DNA of 64,000 nucleotides, from the NCBI GenBank assembly GCA_023269235.1, contig JAHFTW010000008.1, positions 1 to 64,000 of the forward strand, in the 5' to 3' direction. The stretch's first letter is position 1; the number at the start of each line of letters is the position of its first letter. The notes under the pieces are model-generated. The model was not told where the DNA came from and did not search any database. It was given only the letters and a program-made list of their open reading frames with translations. Below, piece after piece: positions 48,313 to 58,095 of the stretch. A program made the position numbers and the translations under genes. This DNA comes from Thermoplasmata archaeon (lineage in GTDB: Archaea > Thermoplasmatota > E2 > JACPAO01 > JAHFTW01).

Positions 48313-48787
48313 GGCCGACCCGACGGGTCAATTCAACTTAATCTCTTCGCACCATGACCTGGCAACGACGAACCAGATTCAATGAAAGCATCTCGCCAAG
48401 CACAAGTTGTATTGAATTAGGAATTGGGCCCGCCTGAAAAGCCGCAAAACGTGGCAAATCTCCGGCTCATTCTCGATTTCAAATCCTCTTTTTCATGAAA
48501 CCATCTTGGTCAAACTTGTGAAGAAAACCAAACGATTTCTGTCCCCATGGCTGGCGTCCTTGAGGCCGGGCGTAGGACTGGTTGTTAAGCATCTCGGAGA
48601 CCGCGGTTAGCCGTTTGAGGGACCGGGATCACAGGAGGTCGCATGCCGCGAGCGCGCCGGCCAGGGCCGTCGTGATGGGAATGAAGTCTGAGATCTCCAT
48701 GTCGATGAGAGCGATTCTGGGCGCTAAAAATGAATTGGCCGTGAACGTAGGTTGCTGGTTGCAGCTACGGTGGGGAAAGGGAACGAC

Positions 48788-50155
48788 CTAGGCCAAGTGA
48801 CCGTACCAGTTGAGCGCTGTGGACACGTCGAAAGATGAGGTGCCCCATTCGGGAGCTTGACCTGGGAACGCCGATGGCGGATTGGGGCCGTCACATCTCC
48901 AGATTCGGTACTCTTGCCCCACGCAGCCGATTGCAAAGCACCAACCGCTCGCCGTTCGCCTCCACGCATACCAAGCTTGACCGTCGGTCCGGATCACGAG
49001 CACTATTCCGGGATCACCGACGACGCCTGCGACCTGAAAATCGAAGCCGGGTCGAGTTAGAAGGTGTTTGTATCGACCTGCGGGCGCATGATCGTACGAT
49101 CCATGCATGCACGATGCCAGCCAATCCAACGTTTTGCAGGTCGCTTTGAATTCGCGTTTGTCGCGGCGCCTTCCTTCCTCGTCTACGGCGTTTGATCCAG
49201 CGAAGGCAATGAGGTCGCGTTGCGCCTGTAGAATCGCAGCTTCCGCCGCATCGAGCTGTGCCCGCCATTCCAGAGTAGCCGTCCGAGCGCCAGTGAACGA
49301 AGTCGCTCGTGCAATGTGGAAGGTGCCGCTCTTGGCTGCAGCAATGTACTTCAGTCGCCAACCAAGGACAGAGGCGAATCCGGCGCGCACTGCAAGAGAC
49401 GGCCGGCGGTCGTTATTCGCAAAACCAAGGCGGGTGAATGCTGATTCGTACCCCGCGATTACGGCGAAACCTGCAACAAAGGGCAGCGCGGCAAGAGTCA
49501 AACCAATCTGCAGTAGTGTCGCTTGCACGGGGGTGACGAGATCATAGTGGAACCCCTTGGATTGGAAAACCAGGGCAGTGTGGACAACGATGAGAATGAA
49601 AATGCCACGGAGCAGTTTTGGCGAGAGTACCCTCCACTCGGCTTGCTCTTTACCTTTCGTGATAATGGGCGCCACCACGATGACCAATCCAAAGAGCTGG
49701 AGAACCAGTTCCCACCAATACGAAAGCGGTTCGAGGTTTACCGCGAATTCAATAATGGCCGTAAAACCTGCGAGCTGACGAACAGAGTTCCAAAGATATC
49801 CTTCCTTGACTTCATTCAGATTCACCATCAGGATGAATCCACTGGTCAAGCACCACTGCAGAGAGGCTCTGGAATCGCTCAGGTGCCACAATCCAAGACG
49901 TTCGGCACCGAGGAGCACGATGCCTACCCAGACGAAAAGCGTCAGCATGGGAACGTACACTTTCCACTGCAGAAATGCCTTCAGGACCCCGCCAAGGCCA
50001 CGCAAGCTCTGACGCCCGCCTGAAGTTACGAGGAGGAAACAGGCCGCCGCAGCAATCAAAGTAAGTACAGCAAGTTCGCGACTGTTGAAATCAAAACCGT
50101 AAGTGGACCTCAGTTCTTCCATCCACGCGGTTACTCTGGCGAGCCAATCCTGCAC
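48788..50155 (-). CDS. Hypothetical multi-TM protein with soluble C-terminal region
   Basis: 455 aa; about 6 hydrophobic segments then soluble domain; competing ORFs are short. Confidence 0.75.
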   Translation of the reverse strand: MQDWLARVTAWMEELRSTYGFDFNSRELAVLTLIAAAACFLLVTSGGRQSLRGLGGVLKAFLQWKVYVPMLTLFVWVGIVLLGAERLGLWHLSDSRASLQWCLTSGFILMVNLNEVKEGYLWNSVRQLAGFTAIIEFAVNLEPLSYWWELVLQLFGLVIVVAPIITKGKEQAEWRVLSPKLLRGIFILIVVHTALVFQSKGFHYDLVTPVQATLLQIGLTLAALPFVAGFAVIAGYESAFTRLGFANNDRRPSLAVRAGFASVLGWRLKYIAAAKSGTFHIARATSFTGARTATLEWRAQLDAAEAAILQAQRDLIAFAGSNAVDEEGRRRDKREFKATCKTLDWLASCMHGSYDHAPAGRYKHLLTRPGFDFQVAGVVGDPGIVLVIRTDGQAWYAWRRTASGWCFAIGCVGQEYRIWRCDGPNPPSAFPGQAPEWGTSSFDVSTALNWYGHLA

Positions 50156-50233
50156 ACTTCAGAATGCACGCGAGAACCAATTAAAGTGTCTAAGCGAACA
50201 GCTTCTTGCTCCCGGGCGAAAGATTGCCGGCGA

Positions 50234-50773
50234 CTAGGTACTAGGGATAGAAATGCCATGCGCATTCAGCATGTCGATGGTACCGCGAATCGTCGCCAAG
50301 GAAACCGGAACTTGCCCGGCTAGGGCCATGAGCGTAGCCGCGGCAAGGATCGGGTGCTCGCGATCCAATTCGTTTCCAACTTCCAATTGAGTTCGGATGA
50401 GGACCGCGATTCCGCTGTACGTGTGGCGGAGGCTTGATGCGAGCAAGGGCGACTTCAGGATACGAACATCGTCGCTTGACCACGCATCTCCAAACGCTTC
50501 GAGTTTCACATCACCCGGGACGTACGCATCAAGTACAGGGATTCCCTGCGGATTGCGCTGAATTGTTGAGCGAGCTACATCTGGAATACCGCTAAGGAAA
50601 TCATGGTTGTTCATTAGTTCCAGCAGAACAAAACCTAGGAGCGTGCGTCGCCGGCGTCGCCGACGGATGACATCGATTGCCAATGCGACCAAGGCCGCCC
50701 CGATGGCCAACTCCAGTGCTTCGACACCGTGATCCAGAACGGCATCAATGAACGAAGATTGCTCCACCACCAA
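50234..50773 (-). CDS. Hypothetical protein with one N-terminal TM
   Basis: 179 aa; LAIGAALVALAIDVIRRRRRRR. Confidence 0.7.
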   Translation of the reverse strand: MVVEQSSFIDAVLDHGVEALELAIGAALVALAIDVIRRRRRRRTLLGFVLLELMNNHDFLSGIPDVARSTIQRNPQGIPVLDAYVPGDVKLEAFGDAWSSDDVRILKSPLLASSLRHTYSGIAVLIRTQLEVGNELDREHPILAAATLMALAGQVPVSLATIRGTIDMLNAHGISIPST

Positions 50774-50835
50774 GCGAGTTCAGACCCCACCAAAAAGCAT
50801 TCGCCCACTGCCGAACAAGAGCGAGGCAGCTCGGG

Positions 50836-51123
50836 TCATGGGATATTTGGACCACTGCTTGGCGGGAGGGAGAATTCCGGGTTAGCATTCAGTACTTGCT
50901 GCCAGAGGTGTTTCCCTGCGCCCGTCAAGTGGTACAGCCGAGTGTCGAACCTTACATTCGCTTCCTCGGCGAGCCTGTGCAGGGTGCTCCTGATGGTTTC
51001 GGTCCGCATGCCCGTGTAGGATTCCAACATCTCCAGAGACATTGGCCTGGCAGCCAGAGCGCGCAGGAGCACATGGCGCGCCTGAATTGTTCGAAGGCGA
51101 ACCCAACTGGGGGAGCTTGGCAT
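50836..51123 (-). CDS. Winged helix-turn-helix-like protein
   Basis: ARHVLLRALAARPMSLEMLESYTGMRTETIRSTLHRLAEEANVRFDTRLYHLTGAGKHLW. Confidence 0.65.
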   Translation of the reverse strand: MPSSPSWVRLRTIQARHVLLRALAARPMSLEMLESYTGMRTETIRSTLHRLAEEANVRFDTRLYHLTGAGKHLWQQVLNANPEFSLPPSSGPNIP

Positions 51124-51127
51124 GATG

Positions 51128-51874
51128 TTAGCTCTGGTGCCTTTTCCGGATTTCAAGGTAGGTTTGTTCGCTGATTTCGCCGCGAGCAAGACGATGCTCC
51201 AGCATCGTTACAAGCTCATTTTGCGACGGTGCGGCCGGAGTCGAAGGCGGAGGTGGCAGTGGTGTCTTTGCAGCCATGACGATTGCAGCATCCAGGGCGC
51301 TCACGGGGGCTTTGGGCGCCAGGCGACTTGCGACTCCAAGGCATGCGATGATACTGGGCGCGTAAGCCATGAGCGCAAGGGGGCCAATTGAATTCTGGTA
51401 CGCTTGCTGGCTAAGCTTGCCCGCAAGAAGGTCATTGAACGAGGACACGGACCCCCATGCGGCAAGGAGCGCAGACCCGACGCCGATGCCGAAGACTACG
51501 CGGGGCCAGCCTTTCGATGCGACGAAGAAGAACATGAGGACGACGAAGGTAAGGAGGACGTCGCTTGCGCCATCCAAGCCGATGGCGAACCGGTACTGAT
51601 CTGCGGTCACGTCGGGTAGGGTCACCAACTTCAGGGCAGCCTTGCTACAGATGAAGGCCAGGACGAGCAGGGCGAATCCAATTTTGATGCGGAACGCATG
51701 CTTCGGCCCATACGTTGCCACGTCCTTGCGGAGCTGGACGAAGCAGTAGAGCAGGACCGCGCTACCGGCAAGGCTGAGGAAGAGGTCGAGTGGGGGCTGC
51801 ACGTAGGCGCTGACGATCAGAAGGGCTAGAGCGGCTGCTGCGGCAAGTGCTGCTCGGCGTGTGGGGGTGGACAT
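51128..51874 (-). CDS. Membrane protein with C-terminal SHOCT-like motif
   Basis: Multi-TM; Pro linker; LVTMLEHRLARGEISEQTYLEIRKRHQS. Confidence 0.75.
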   Translation of the reverse strand: MSTPTRRAALAAAAALALLIVSAYVQPPLDLFLSLAGSAVLLYCFVQLRKDVATYGPKHAFRIKIGFALLVLAFICSKAALKLVTLPDVTADQYRFAIGLDGASDVLLTFVVLMFFFVASKGWPRVVFGIGVGSALLAAWGSVSSFNDLLAGKLSQQAYQNSIGPLALMAYAPSIIACLGVASRLAPKAPVSALDAAIVMAAKTPLPPPPSTPAAPSQNELVTMLEHRLARGEISEQTYLEIRKRHQS

Positions 51875-51922
51875 GATGCGCCTGAACCCGGAGTTTACGC
51901 CGGATTATTTCCCCCATTTGAG

Positions 51923-51937
51923 GGTTAATATCTAACC
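51923..51937. promoter_or_regulatory. Operator-like inverted repeat upstream of RHH gene
   Basis: GGTTA-ATATC-TAACC between divergent genes 51874(-) and 51961(+). Confidence 0.45.
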
Positions 51938-51960
51938 GTTTCCGCCCGGTCTTACCCGAC

Positions 51961-52131
51961 ATGGGCCGCCCAAAAATCCCTGCCGCGCGCCGCAAAATGA
52001 AGGTCACGATCACGCCCTCTCGCGAGGTGCTTGAATTCCTCGACGACCGCATTGGGCTCGGCAAGCTCTACAGCAACCGAACCCACGCCTTCGAGCAGGC
52101 AGTCGCCTGCCTCATGAAGCACGAGAAGTGA
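51961..52131 (+). CDS. Ribbon-helix-helix (CopG/Arc-like) DNA-binding protein, 56 aa
   Basis: MGRPKIPAARRKMKVTITPSREVLEFLDDRIGLGKLYSNRTHAFEQAVACLMKHEK*; below ORF-track cutoff. Confidence 0.8.
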   Translation: MGRPKIPAARRKMKVTITPSREVLEFLDDRIGLGKLYSNRTHAFEQAVACLMKHEK

Positions 52132-53255
52132 AAACATCAAGGACCCGGGCGCGCTACACGTTCTTCGTGTCTGCGCGGTGGTCAGCTGCTTGGCGAGCGC
52201 GGCGAAGCGCCCAGAACCCACGTGGGGGCCGGACTTCGACGCATGCCCCACGCCCCATTCTGGATGGGGTCATTCTTACAACGCTTGCCACCGCGGTCCT
52301 CTATCTGGTTGGCAGCTTGTACTTGGAGGGCTACTACGTACGGCTCGGATTGCCTTCGAACGAAACCCAGTTCCCCTTCGCCGACATTATTCGAGCTAGC
52401 ATGAACCCGCTGGTGACCATCGGCGGACTGACCTTGCTTTTGGCAGTCATCTGCTTGTCGTTGAACCGAGCTGAGAGACAATCCTATTGGCAACCTTTCG
52501 CACCGCTTTCCACCGCCCAGGCCCTTGCGATTGTCCTAAGTGTCTGGGCAGCCAAACTCGTCATCGATTTCACCCAGGGAACCGATTCTGTCCCATGGAT
52601 TGCCTGGCCACGACGAGACGTCATCTTCTTCGTTGCCGCAGTCCTGATTCTTGTCTACTACGCAAAGGAATCTGTCCGGCGTTCAAGCGCCCATAAGCCT
52701 CGGCGTCTCCGTGGGGTTACCTCTGCTGAATTGACGTTTCTCATCTATTGTTGGATTTTCGTGCTATTCACCTGGATGACGAGGAATTTTGAGTGGCCGC
52801 TTAAACTCAGCGACACGTTGTTGCTTTCCGCAGCGTCCATGGGCATCGCAGTTCTCGCGTTCTACGACTGGAAACACCCAGGGCCCGAGACCAAGATGGA
52901 CCGCTGGTTTAGGAAGCCAGAGCGCGCCCCAGAAACCAGACTCACGGGCGGAGAAACAAAAGGATCCAATCTGTTCCTTGGCGTCATTGCAATCCTCGCC
53001 TTGTTGCTGGGTTCAGGGCTCTCCGGCGGAATCGCCGCCGGCGGGCTCCTATCCGGATGCCACGCTGTTGAAACCGTCACATTTGTCCCTCAACCACATG
53101 AACTGCTAGCCAATCATACGTACTGGCTCATTCTCCATCAAGGGACGTCTTACTACGTTCGAGACTCCAACGCCACAGACGGGTTCCGAATCGTGCAACC
53201 CGAACTCGGTTCTGTGGTTCACGTCTTCCGACAGGCAAAAAACCAGCCTTGCTGA
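52128..53255 (+). CDS. Hypothetical multi-TM protein with extracytoplasmic C-terminal domain
   Basis: 375 aa, GTG start overlapping RHH stop (GTGA). Confidence 0.75.
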   Translation: MKTSRTRARYTFFVSARWSAAWRARRSAQNPRGGRTSTHAPRPILDGVILTTLATAVLYLVGSLYLEGYYVRLGLPSNETQFPFADIIRASMNPLVTIGGLTLLLAVICLSLNRAERQSYWQPFAPLSTAQALAIVLSVWAAKLVIDFTQGTDSVPWIAWPRRDVIFFVAAVLILVYYAKESVRRSSAHKPRRLRGVTSAELTFLIYCWIFVLFTWMTRNFEWPLKLSDTLLLSAASMGIAVLAFYDWKHPGPETKMDRWFRKPERAPETRLTGGETKGSNLFLGVIAILALLLGSGLSGGIAAGGLLSGCHAVETVTFVPQPHELLANHTYWLILHQGTSYYVRDSNATDGFRIVQPELGSVVHVFRQAKNQPC

Positions 53256-53351
53256 CTTTTTTCAGCGGAACGCGCAAGCGGCGCGCCATCTCTGAGCCCT
53301 CGCATACCATCTTATCGGCATCTGCTTTTATGCGGCAACCCTGCCCAGGCC

Positions 53352-54335
53352 GTGTCTACCGATTCATGGGATGACCGTTGTCAAGCCGCCTTCGCTGACC
53401 ATGAGTTGGAAAGCCCGCCGAGCCTCCTCTACCACTACACGTCGCCGAGCAACTTTCTGCGCATTGTGAACACGGGATGTCTAAGCGCGACGCACGTTCG
53501 CTACATGGACGACCCGTTGGAGGTCTCATATGGTCGGGCTATTCTCAACGACGCCCTGCGCCAGGCAACTCCAGGGTGGAAGGTCGAAGAGTATGAAAAT
53601 TTCAAGCGTCAACTCCTTTTCATGAGTCAGACCGATGCCTCGATGATTACGCCAGTTTACGCAGTTTGCTTCTCCACCGAGGACAACGACATGAGCCAAT
53701 GGGATCGCTATGGCGGCAGGGGATCAGGGTTTGCCGTAGGATTCGATGGCAACGAATTGTGGAAAATGAAGAAGGTAGGTGGCACGTTCGGCGACAACGC
53801 GCTCATCATGCCCGTGGTGTACGACGAAACAGAGCAGTATCGGCAACTCATGGAGGTCCTCCGTCCGACCGTTCGGCTTTGGGAGGAGGCCAACGAGGTG
53901 ACCAGCGAGGATGAGCGAGCGAACAGGAAATCCACTCTGACGCATTACGCTTCCTGGTTTATCATGAAGGCCCTGTGTACCTTCAAGCACCCTGGCTTCA
54001 ACGCTGAGAACGAGTGGCGGCTTGTCTACACCAAGGGCACTCACGTGCTTGAGGCGGATCTGGATGCCGAATTTCGCGATGGCAAAGGCGGCCTTGTCCC
54101 CTTTGTGCGGCTAGCGCCCACGGAAGATGCGCCGTTGCCTTTGCGTCGCGTGGTTTGCGGGCCTCGCAGTTCCACGATGGAGACGCGCGTCGCGGCCATG
54201 GCGGTGCTGCGCAAGAAGAAATACTGGGCGGTAGTTGACGAGTACGCCGATGCCGCGCAGGCATTCATCAAGGACCCTCGCACACCGGTCAGGGTCGCCC
54301 TGAGCAGCCTCGCCGGAACGCGCTCTATGCGCTAA
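53352..54335 (+). CDS. DUF2971 domain protein
   Basis: LYHYTSPSNFLRIVNTGCLSATHVRYMDDPLE; CFSTEDNDMSQWDRYGGRGSGFAVGFD; FKHPGFNAENEWRLVY. Confidence 0.85.
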   Translation: MSTDSWDDRCQAAFADHELESPPSLLYHYTSPSNFLRIVNTGCLSATHVRYMDDPLEVSYGRAILNDALRQATPGWKVEEYENFKRQLLFMSQTDASMITPVYAVCFSTEDNDMSQWDRYGGRGSGFAVGFDGNELWKMKKVGGTFGDNALIMPVVYDETEQYRQLMEVLRPTVRLWEEANEVTSEDERANRKSTLTHYASWFIMKALCTFKHPGFNAENEWRLVYTKGTHVLEADLDAEFRDGKGGLVPFVRLAPTEDAPLPLRRVVCGPRSSTMETRVAAMAVLRKKKYWAVVDEYADAAQAFIKDPRTPVRVALSSLAGTRSMR

Positions 54336-54431
54336 CCCACGCTGATGCCTAAAATCGCTGCTCCCCTGAATCGATGGAAGGACAAGCGATTCAGTTTGCG
54401 GCGAGTTTGCCGAATCTAAAGTGGGGAGGCG

Positions 54432-55850
54432 TCATAGATAGGCAAGGCGTCCGCGTCGCCGACCCCACGTTTGATGCTCATTGTCGGGGTTGGGCGGAAT
54501 GCGACCCTCCAGGAACTCGACGAGCCTCTGGCCGATCGCGTTTTCACGGGCCATTTGTTCCAAGATGGGCAGATCATCGGCTGCGATGAGTGCAATTCCT
54601 TCTCTCCCTGCCATCTGTCGCTCCGTCAGTGGAATCGCAGCTGTAGCGAGTCGAGTGAACAAGACCGGAAAGACATCCTGCGCAATCTTCTCGGACAATT
54701 CATGGGTGCGAACCGCGAGTTTGCTTAACTTGCCCTTCGTATCGGGCGCAGCTTCGCAGCACTCCACCATCAACACGAGTTCCGCTTCCGGCACCGTAGC
54801 CACCATATCGACCGCTCCATCACGAATGCCCATGTTGTCGGTCCTTGCCACTGACAGCCCTAGTGCGTAGAGAAGAAGCGCGACCCACGGTTCAATGCCG
54901 CGCCCCCGCTCTTGCATGATTCCATCCTGAACGATGTCCATTCCGCGAGTCAATTGCCGCAACTGAGCGATACGCGGATTCGGCGTATGGGCTCCAGGAA
55001 CTCGGATGAGCACTCTGCCGGCGCCCCAACCATGGTGCGACAACGTTGCTGCTCCGAAAACCATGCCCTCCGGCATATCGAATTCAATCCTGAGAATTCC
55101 GCTTTTCGAATCCGGCTTGCCCGTGACCGGAATCTGAAGGCGCTTTATTTCTTGCTTGTCCGTGGAAGCAAAGAGGGCCAACTTGAGTTCGTCAAGAGGA
55201 GTCCGAGGCAGGGTTTCAAGGGTAAGGGCGATGCGGGTTTCAATGACCTTACCTCCGGTTAGGTACGCCCCCACGGGTGCAGACAATTCAAAGGCGACGC
55301 GGCCAGGATGCCCCTGCTCCAAGCCGGTACCTCCCTTGACAAATCCAAGGAACCCTGATGACACGTCCGCCCAACCGTCCCAAGGCGGGTCTTGGCTGCG
55401 CAGAAGCTCCTCTGTTCGGTCTGTTGGGTATGACGAGGGCATCTTTCCTGAATCAGTCCCTACGCCGATGATGTGCCTGCCAAAACCGCTCCTACTGACA
55501 TCCAGTCGAGCCTGGTAGAAGCTGTGGAGGCCGATAGGCCGGTCATCCCGCTCGACGAAATGCAACTCTGCGCCTCCCAGGCGGATTATTCCGGCTTCCG
55601 CTTGCCTCAGCAAATTCTCAACTGAATCGGGCAACAGTACTTCGTGGTGGCTCCACACGCCGTCGCCTTGTGGTCCCGCATGGATCGAGATTTCATTCGG
55701 GGACTCATGGCGCAGCTTTCCATTTAGACCCTTTAGGTAGAGCTTGCCGTCGTCACCTTGCAGTGCTACGGCGCGGACATCGAGCGATTGGAATTCATCG
55801 CGTAGCGACGCGATGTTCGCAAGAAACCGCGCCGCGTCTTGACTTGCCAC
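54432..55850 (-). CDS. Uncharacterised protein with PD-(D/E)XK nuclease-like C-terminal segment
   Basis: 472 aa; GIEPWVALLLYALGLSVARTDNMGIRDGAVDMVATVPEAELVLMVECCEAAPDTKGKLSKLAVRTHEL. Confidence 0.7.
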   Translation of the reverse strand: MASQDAARFLANIASLRDEFQSLDVRAVALQGDDGKLYLKGLNGKLRHESPNEISIHAGPQGDGVWSHHEVLLPDSVENLLRQAEAGIIRLGGAELHFVERDDRPIGLHSFYQARLDVSRSGFGRHIIGVGTDSGKMPSSYPTDRTEELLRSQDPPWDGWADVSSGFLGFVKGGTGLEQGHPGRVAFELSAPVGAYLTGGKVIETRIALTLETLPRTPLDELKLALFASTDKQEIKRLQIPVTGKPDSKSGILRIEFDMPEGMVFGAATLSHHGWGAGRVLIRVPGAHTPNPRIAQLRQLTRGMDIVQDGIMQERGRGIEPWVALLLYALGLSVARTDNMGIRDGAVDMVATVPEAELVLMVECCEAAPDTKGKLSKLAVRTHELSEKIAQDVFPVLFTRLATAAIPLTERQMAGREGIALIAADDLPILEQMARENAIGQRLVEFLEGRIPPNPDNEHQTWGRRRGRLAYL

Positions 55851-56003
55851 AAGAGCTCAGAGGGGCAGGGGTTCTTGAGCCGCGCGCCTCACCTGGGACG
55901 TAAATGTTTTTTCAGCTCTTCTCCTGACCCGCTTCTGCTCTTGCACTTTCGGGCCGCAACCGGGGCCAAAAGGCTTCAACCGGCCCGGCGCGTTCGCTGA
56001 ACC

Positions 56004-56870
56004 GTGGGGTTCACGCTTACCAACGGCAAGACCGGCCGGCAAATCCATGGTGACTTTGGTGGCCACCACGACCCCCGGACGAGGGTCGCAAGCCTCAAGG
56101 CCCAGATTGCGCGAGAGTGGCCATTGCAATTGCAGCGAGGGGCTGGAATGAAGGTCGCCATCGAAATGGCCGAATACGCAGCCCTCGGACTGGTCGCCCT
56201 TGACGAAGAGCTGCAGCGCCTTCCCCTGGCCACGCTCCCCGGCGTCTTCTTCCGAGCCTCCCGAACCGGCCGGTCACACCCCCCGCATACTTCTTTCGCC
56301 TACTTCCTGCCACCTTCGACCACGGAGGACAAGCCCGTGCGAGAAGGCCGCTTCAACGACCGTGGCCAACGCGCGCTCTACCTTGCGACCAGTCCAACCA
56401 TCCTAAGCGCCGAGATGACGCAAGACGGCAAATCCGGCGCCTTCGCCGTGGCCCGGTTCGATGCGGATATGTCGGCGCTGCGAATTGCAAACCTCCTCCC
56501 GGACGCGACCCGGGACTTCCCCCACGTCAACAGTCTCTTAGGCGAGGGGGAGCGCAAGCGGCTTCCAGGACATGAGGCCGACACCGACCCCTATGCGCAC
56601 ACCGTGCTGCTGCGGCAGTTGCTCGAACGCCGACACTACGACGGCGCAGCCTATCCGTCCGTCCACGGCGCCTACCTGGACGACCCGTCCCGGTTCAATG
56701 TCGTACTCTTCACAGAGTCTCTCTTCGAACGAATTCTGTCTACGCACTGGTCAGAGGCACACGTGACCGAAGAACAATTCGAACCCGTCGAGGACGAAGA
56801 TCCCGCCATCACTGATGCCCGCGCCAAGAAAGTCCGAGACATCGCTGAAGGCAAAACGGCGCAAGCCTAG
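56004..56870 (+). CDS. RES-domain protein (predicted NAD+-degrading toxin family)
   Basis: GVFFRASRTG, REGRFNDRGQRALYLATSPTILSAEM, YDGAAYPSV; GTG start. Confidence 0.85.
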   Translation: MGFTLTNGKTGRQIHGDFGGHHDPRTRVASLKAQIAREWPLQLQRGAGMKVAIEMAEYAALGLVALDEELQRLPLATLPGVFFRASRTGRSHPPHTSFAYFLPPSTTEDKPVREGRFNDRGQRALYLATSPTILSAEMTQDGKSGAFAVARFDADMSALRIANLLPDATRDFPHVNSLLGEGERKRLPGHEADTDPYAHTVLLRQLLERRHYDGAAYPSVHGAYLDDPSRFNVVLFTESLFERILSTHWSEAHVTEEQFEPVEDEDPAITDARAKKVRDIAEGKTAQA

Positions 56871-57035
56871 GAGGCCACTGCCACTTACGCGGCGCCCCGG
56901 CCATCCTCTGGAGAGAACAATGCCGGACCTCGCGGCGTCGTGGCGAGCCCGCATTTCGAGGCGGCTTTCTGGCTCGCCTGGGTGGTAACAAAGAACCCAG
57001 TCATTTCCGGCTCCGCCCTATGTAAACCTCCTAGG

Positions 57036-57054
57036 GGTTAACCGGTGGTTAACC
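57036..57054. repeat. Two GGTTAACC palindromes with 11-bp spacing
   Basis: GGTTAACC-GGT-GGTTAACC read directly. Confidence 0.8.
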
Positions 57055-57119
57055 AACCTTCCCAACCCTGTCGGCTGGGAAAACCGAGAAGTCGTCAGGG
57101 CTACAGCGTGAACAGCAGG

Positions 57120-58085
57120 CTAGAAGGCGGTTGCTGGCGCAAATTCGACCGCAAACACCACGGGCGTGTCAAGGGCGACCTCGGACACCACGTTATGCAA
57201 CGTCACGGTCCATTCTGATACCTGAGCGCTCAACTCGAGCGCAAACCCTTCTACTTCGCGCGGGGCCCCACCTGGCGATTGAATCGTAGCGGTCCCCATG
57301 GACGGAGCCGTTGTGCTTGGGAGCGAATAGAACAAGACGCGAATACCACGCAACGCTGGGAGATGCACGTCTAGCTTCGAACCGTCTGCATACCACGGAG
57401 CGGTGACGAGAACGGACGTCCCCCCCGAAAAATTTACTGCGGATTTCTCTAACGACCCTTCGAACGCACCACTCTTCCACGACGCGGCACAGTGGTCCCA
57501 CCTCACGCGCACCGAATAGGTTCCTGGCACCCCATCCGAGAACACTACAAAATGTAAGACGGGACTCTCAATGCTCGGCGCCCCGAACAAGCGAAGGAAG
57601 CTTGCGTTCGCTATGTGAGTATCCTCGATGGAGTTCGTGAATCCGCCCTGAGGACGCCCGGAGACAGATGGCACTTGGAAGCTTCTATTTGCGCCGAGTC
57701 CTCCAAATTGTAGGCCGGCGTCGAGCGTCCTAAAATCGTTCGCGGTATACGCTGTGACCAAAGAAAAAGGGTAAGGCTGGGTATCTGGCGACCGCGCATC
57801 AGTCAGATACAAAAAACCAGTCTGGAAAAGAACCGGGACGGTGCTCGCGGGCGTCGTTACAGTTGCAAAATAGTGGCATGGTTCACCCGATTTTGGCATC
57901 CTCCAAGCCACATCTACATACTGTGAATTTAGAATTTGCAAATCGCCTGAATCACCTTGCTCTGGAAGAAAAACAGGCTGTTCCCAACTCTTGCTGGCGC
58001 TAAAGCTAGTCGTTGAATCGCAGCCGGCCAGTGCTAGCGCAAGAATGACCTGGGCGCAAGGAACCACGGAACGTAATTTTGACAT
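57120..58085 (-). CDS. Predicted secreted lipoprotein
   Basis: MSKLRSVVPCAQVILALALAGCDSTTSFS.. lipobox LAGC; beta-rich body. Confidence 0.75.
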   Translation of the reverse strand: MSKLRSVVPCAQVILALALAGCDSTTSFSASKSWEQPVFLPEQGDSGDLQILNSQYVDVAWRMPKSGEPCHYFATVTTPASTVPVLFQTGFLYLTDARSPDTQPYPFSLVTAYTANDFRTLDAGLQFGGLGANRSFQVPSVSGRPQGGFTNSIEDTHIANASFLRLFGAPSIESPVLHFVVFSDGVPGTYSVRVRWDHCAASWKSGAFEGSLEKSAVNFSGGTSVLVTAPWYADGSKLDVHLPALRGIRVLFYSLPSTTAPSMGTATIQSPGGAPREVEGFALELSAQVSEWTVTLHNVVSEVALDTPVVFAVEFAPATAF

Positions 58086-58095
58086 GCCTTTGGAA

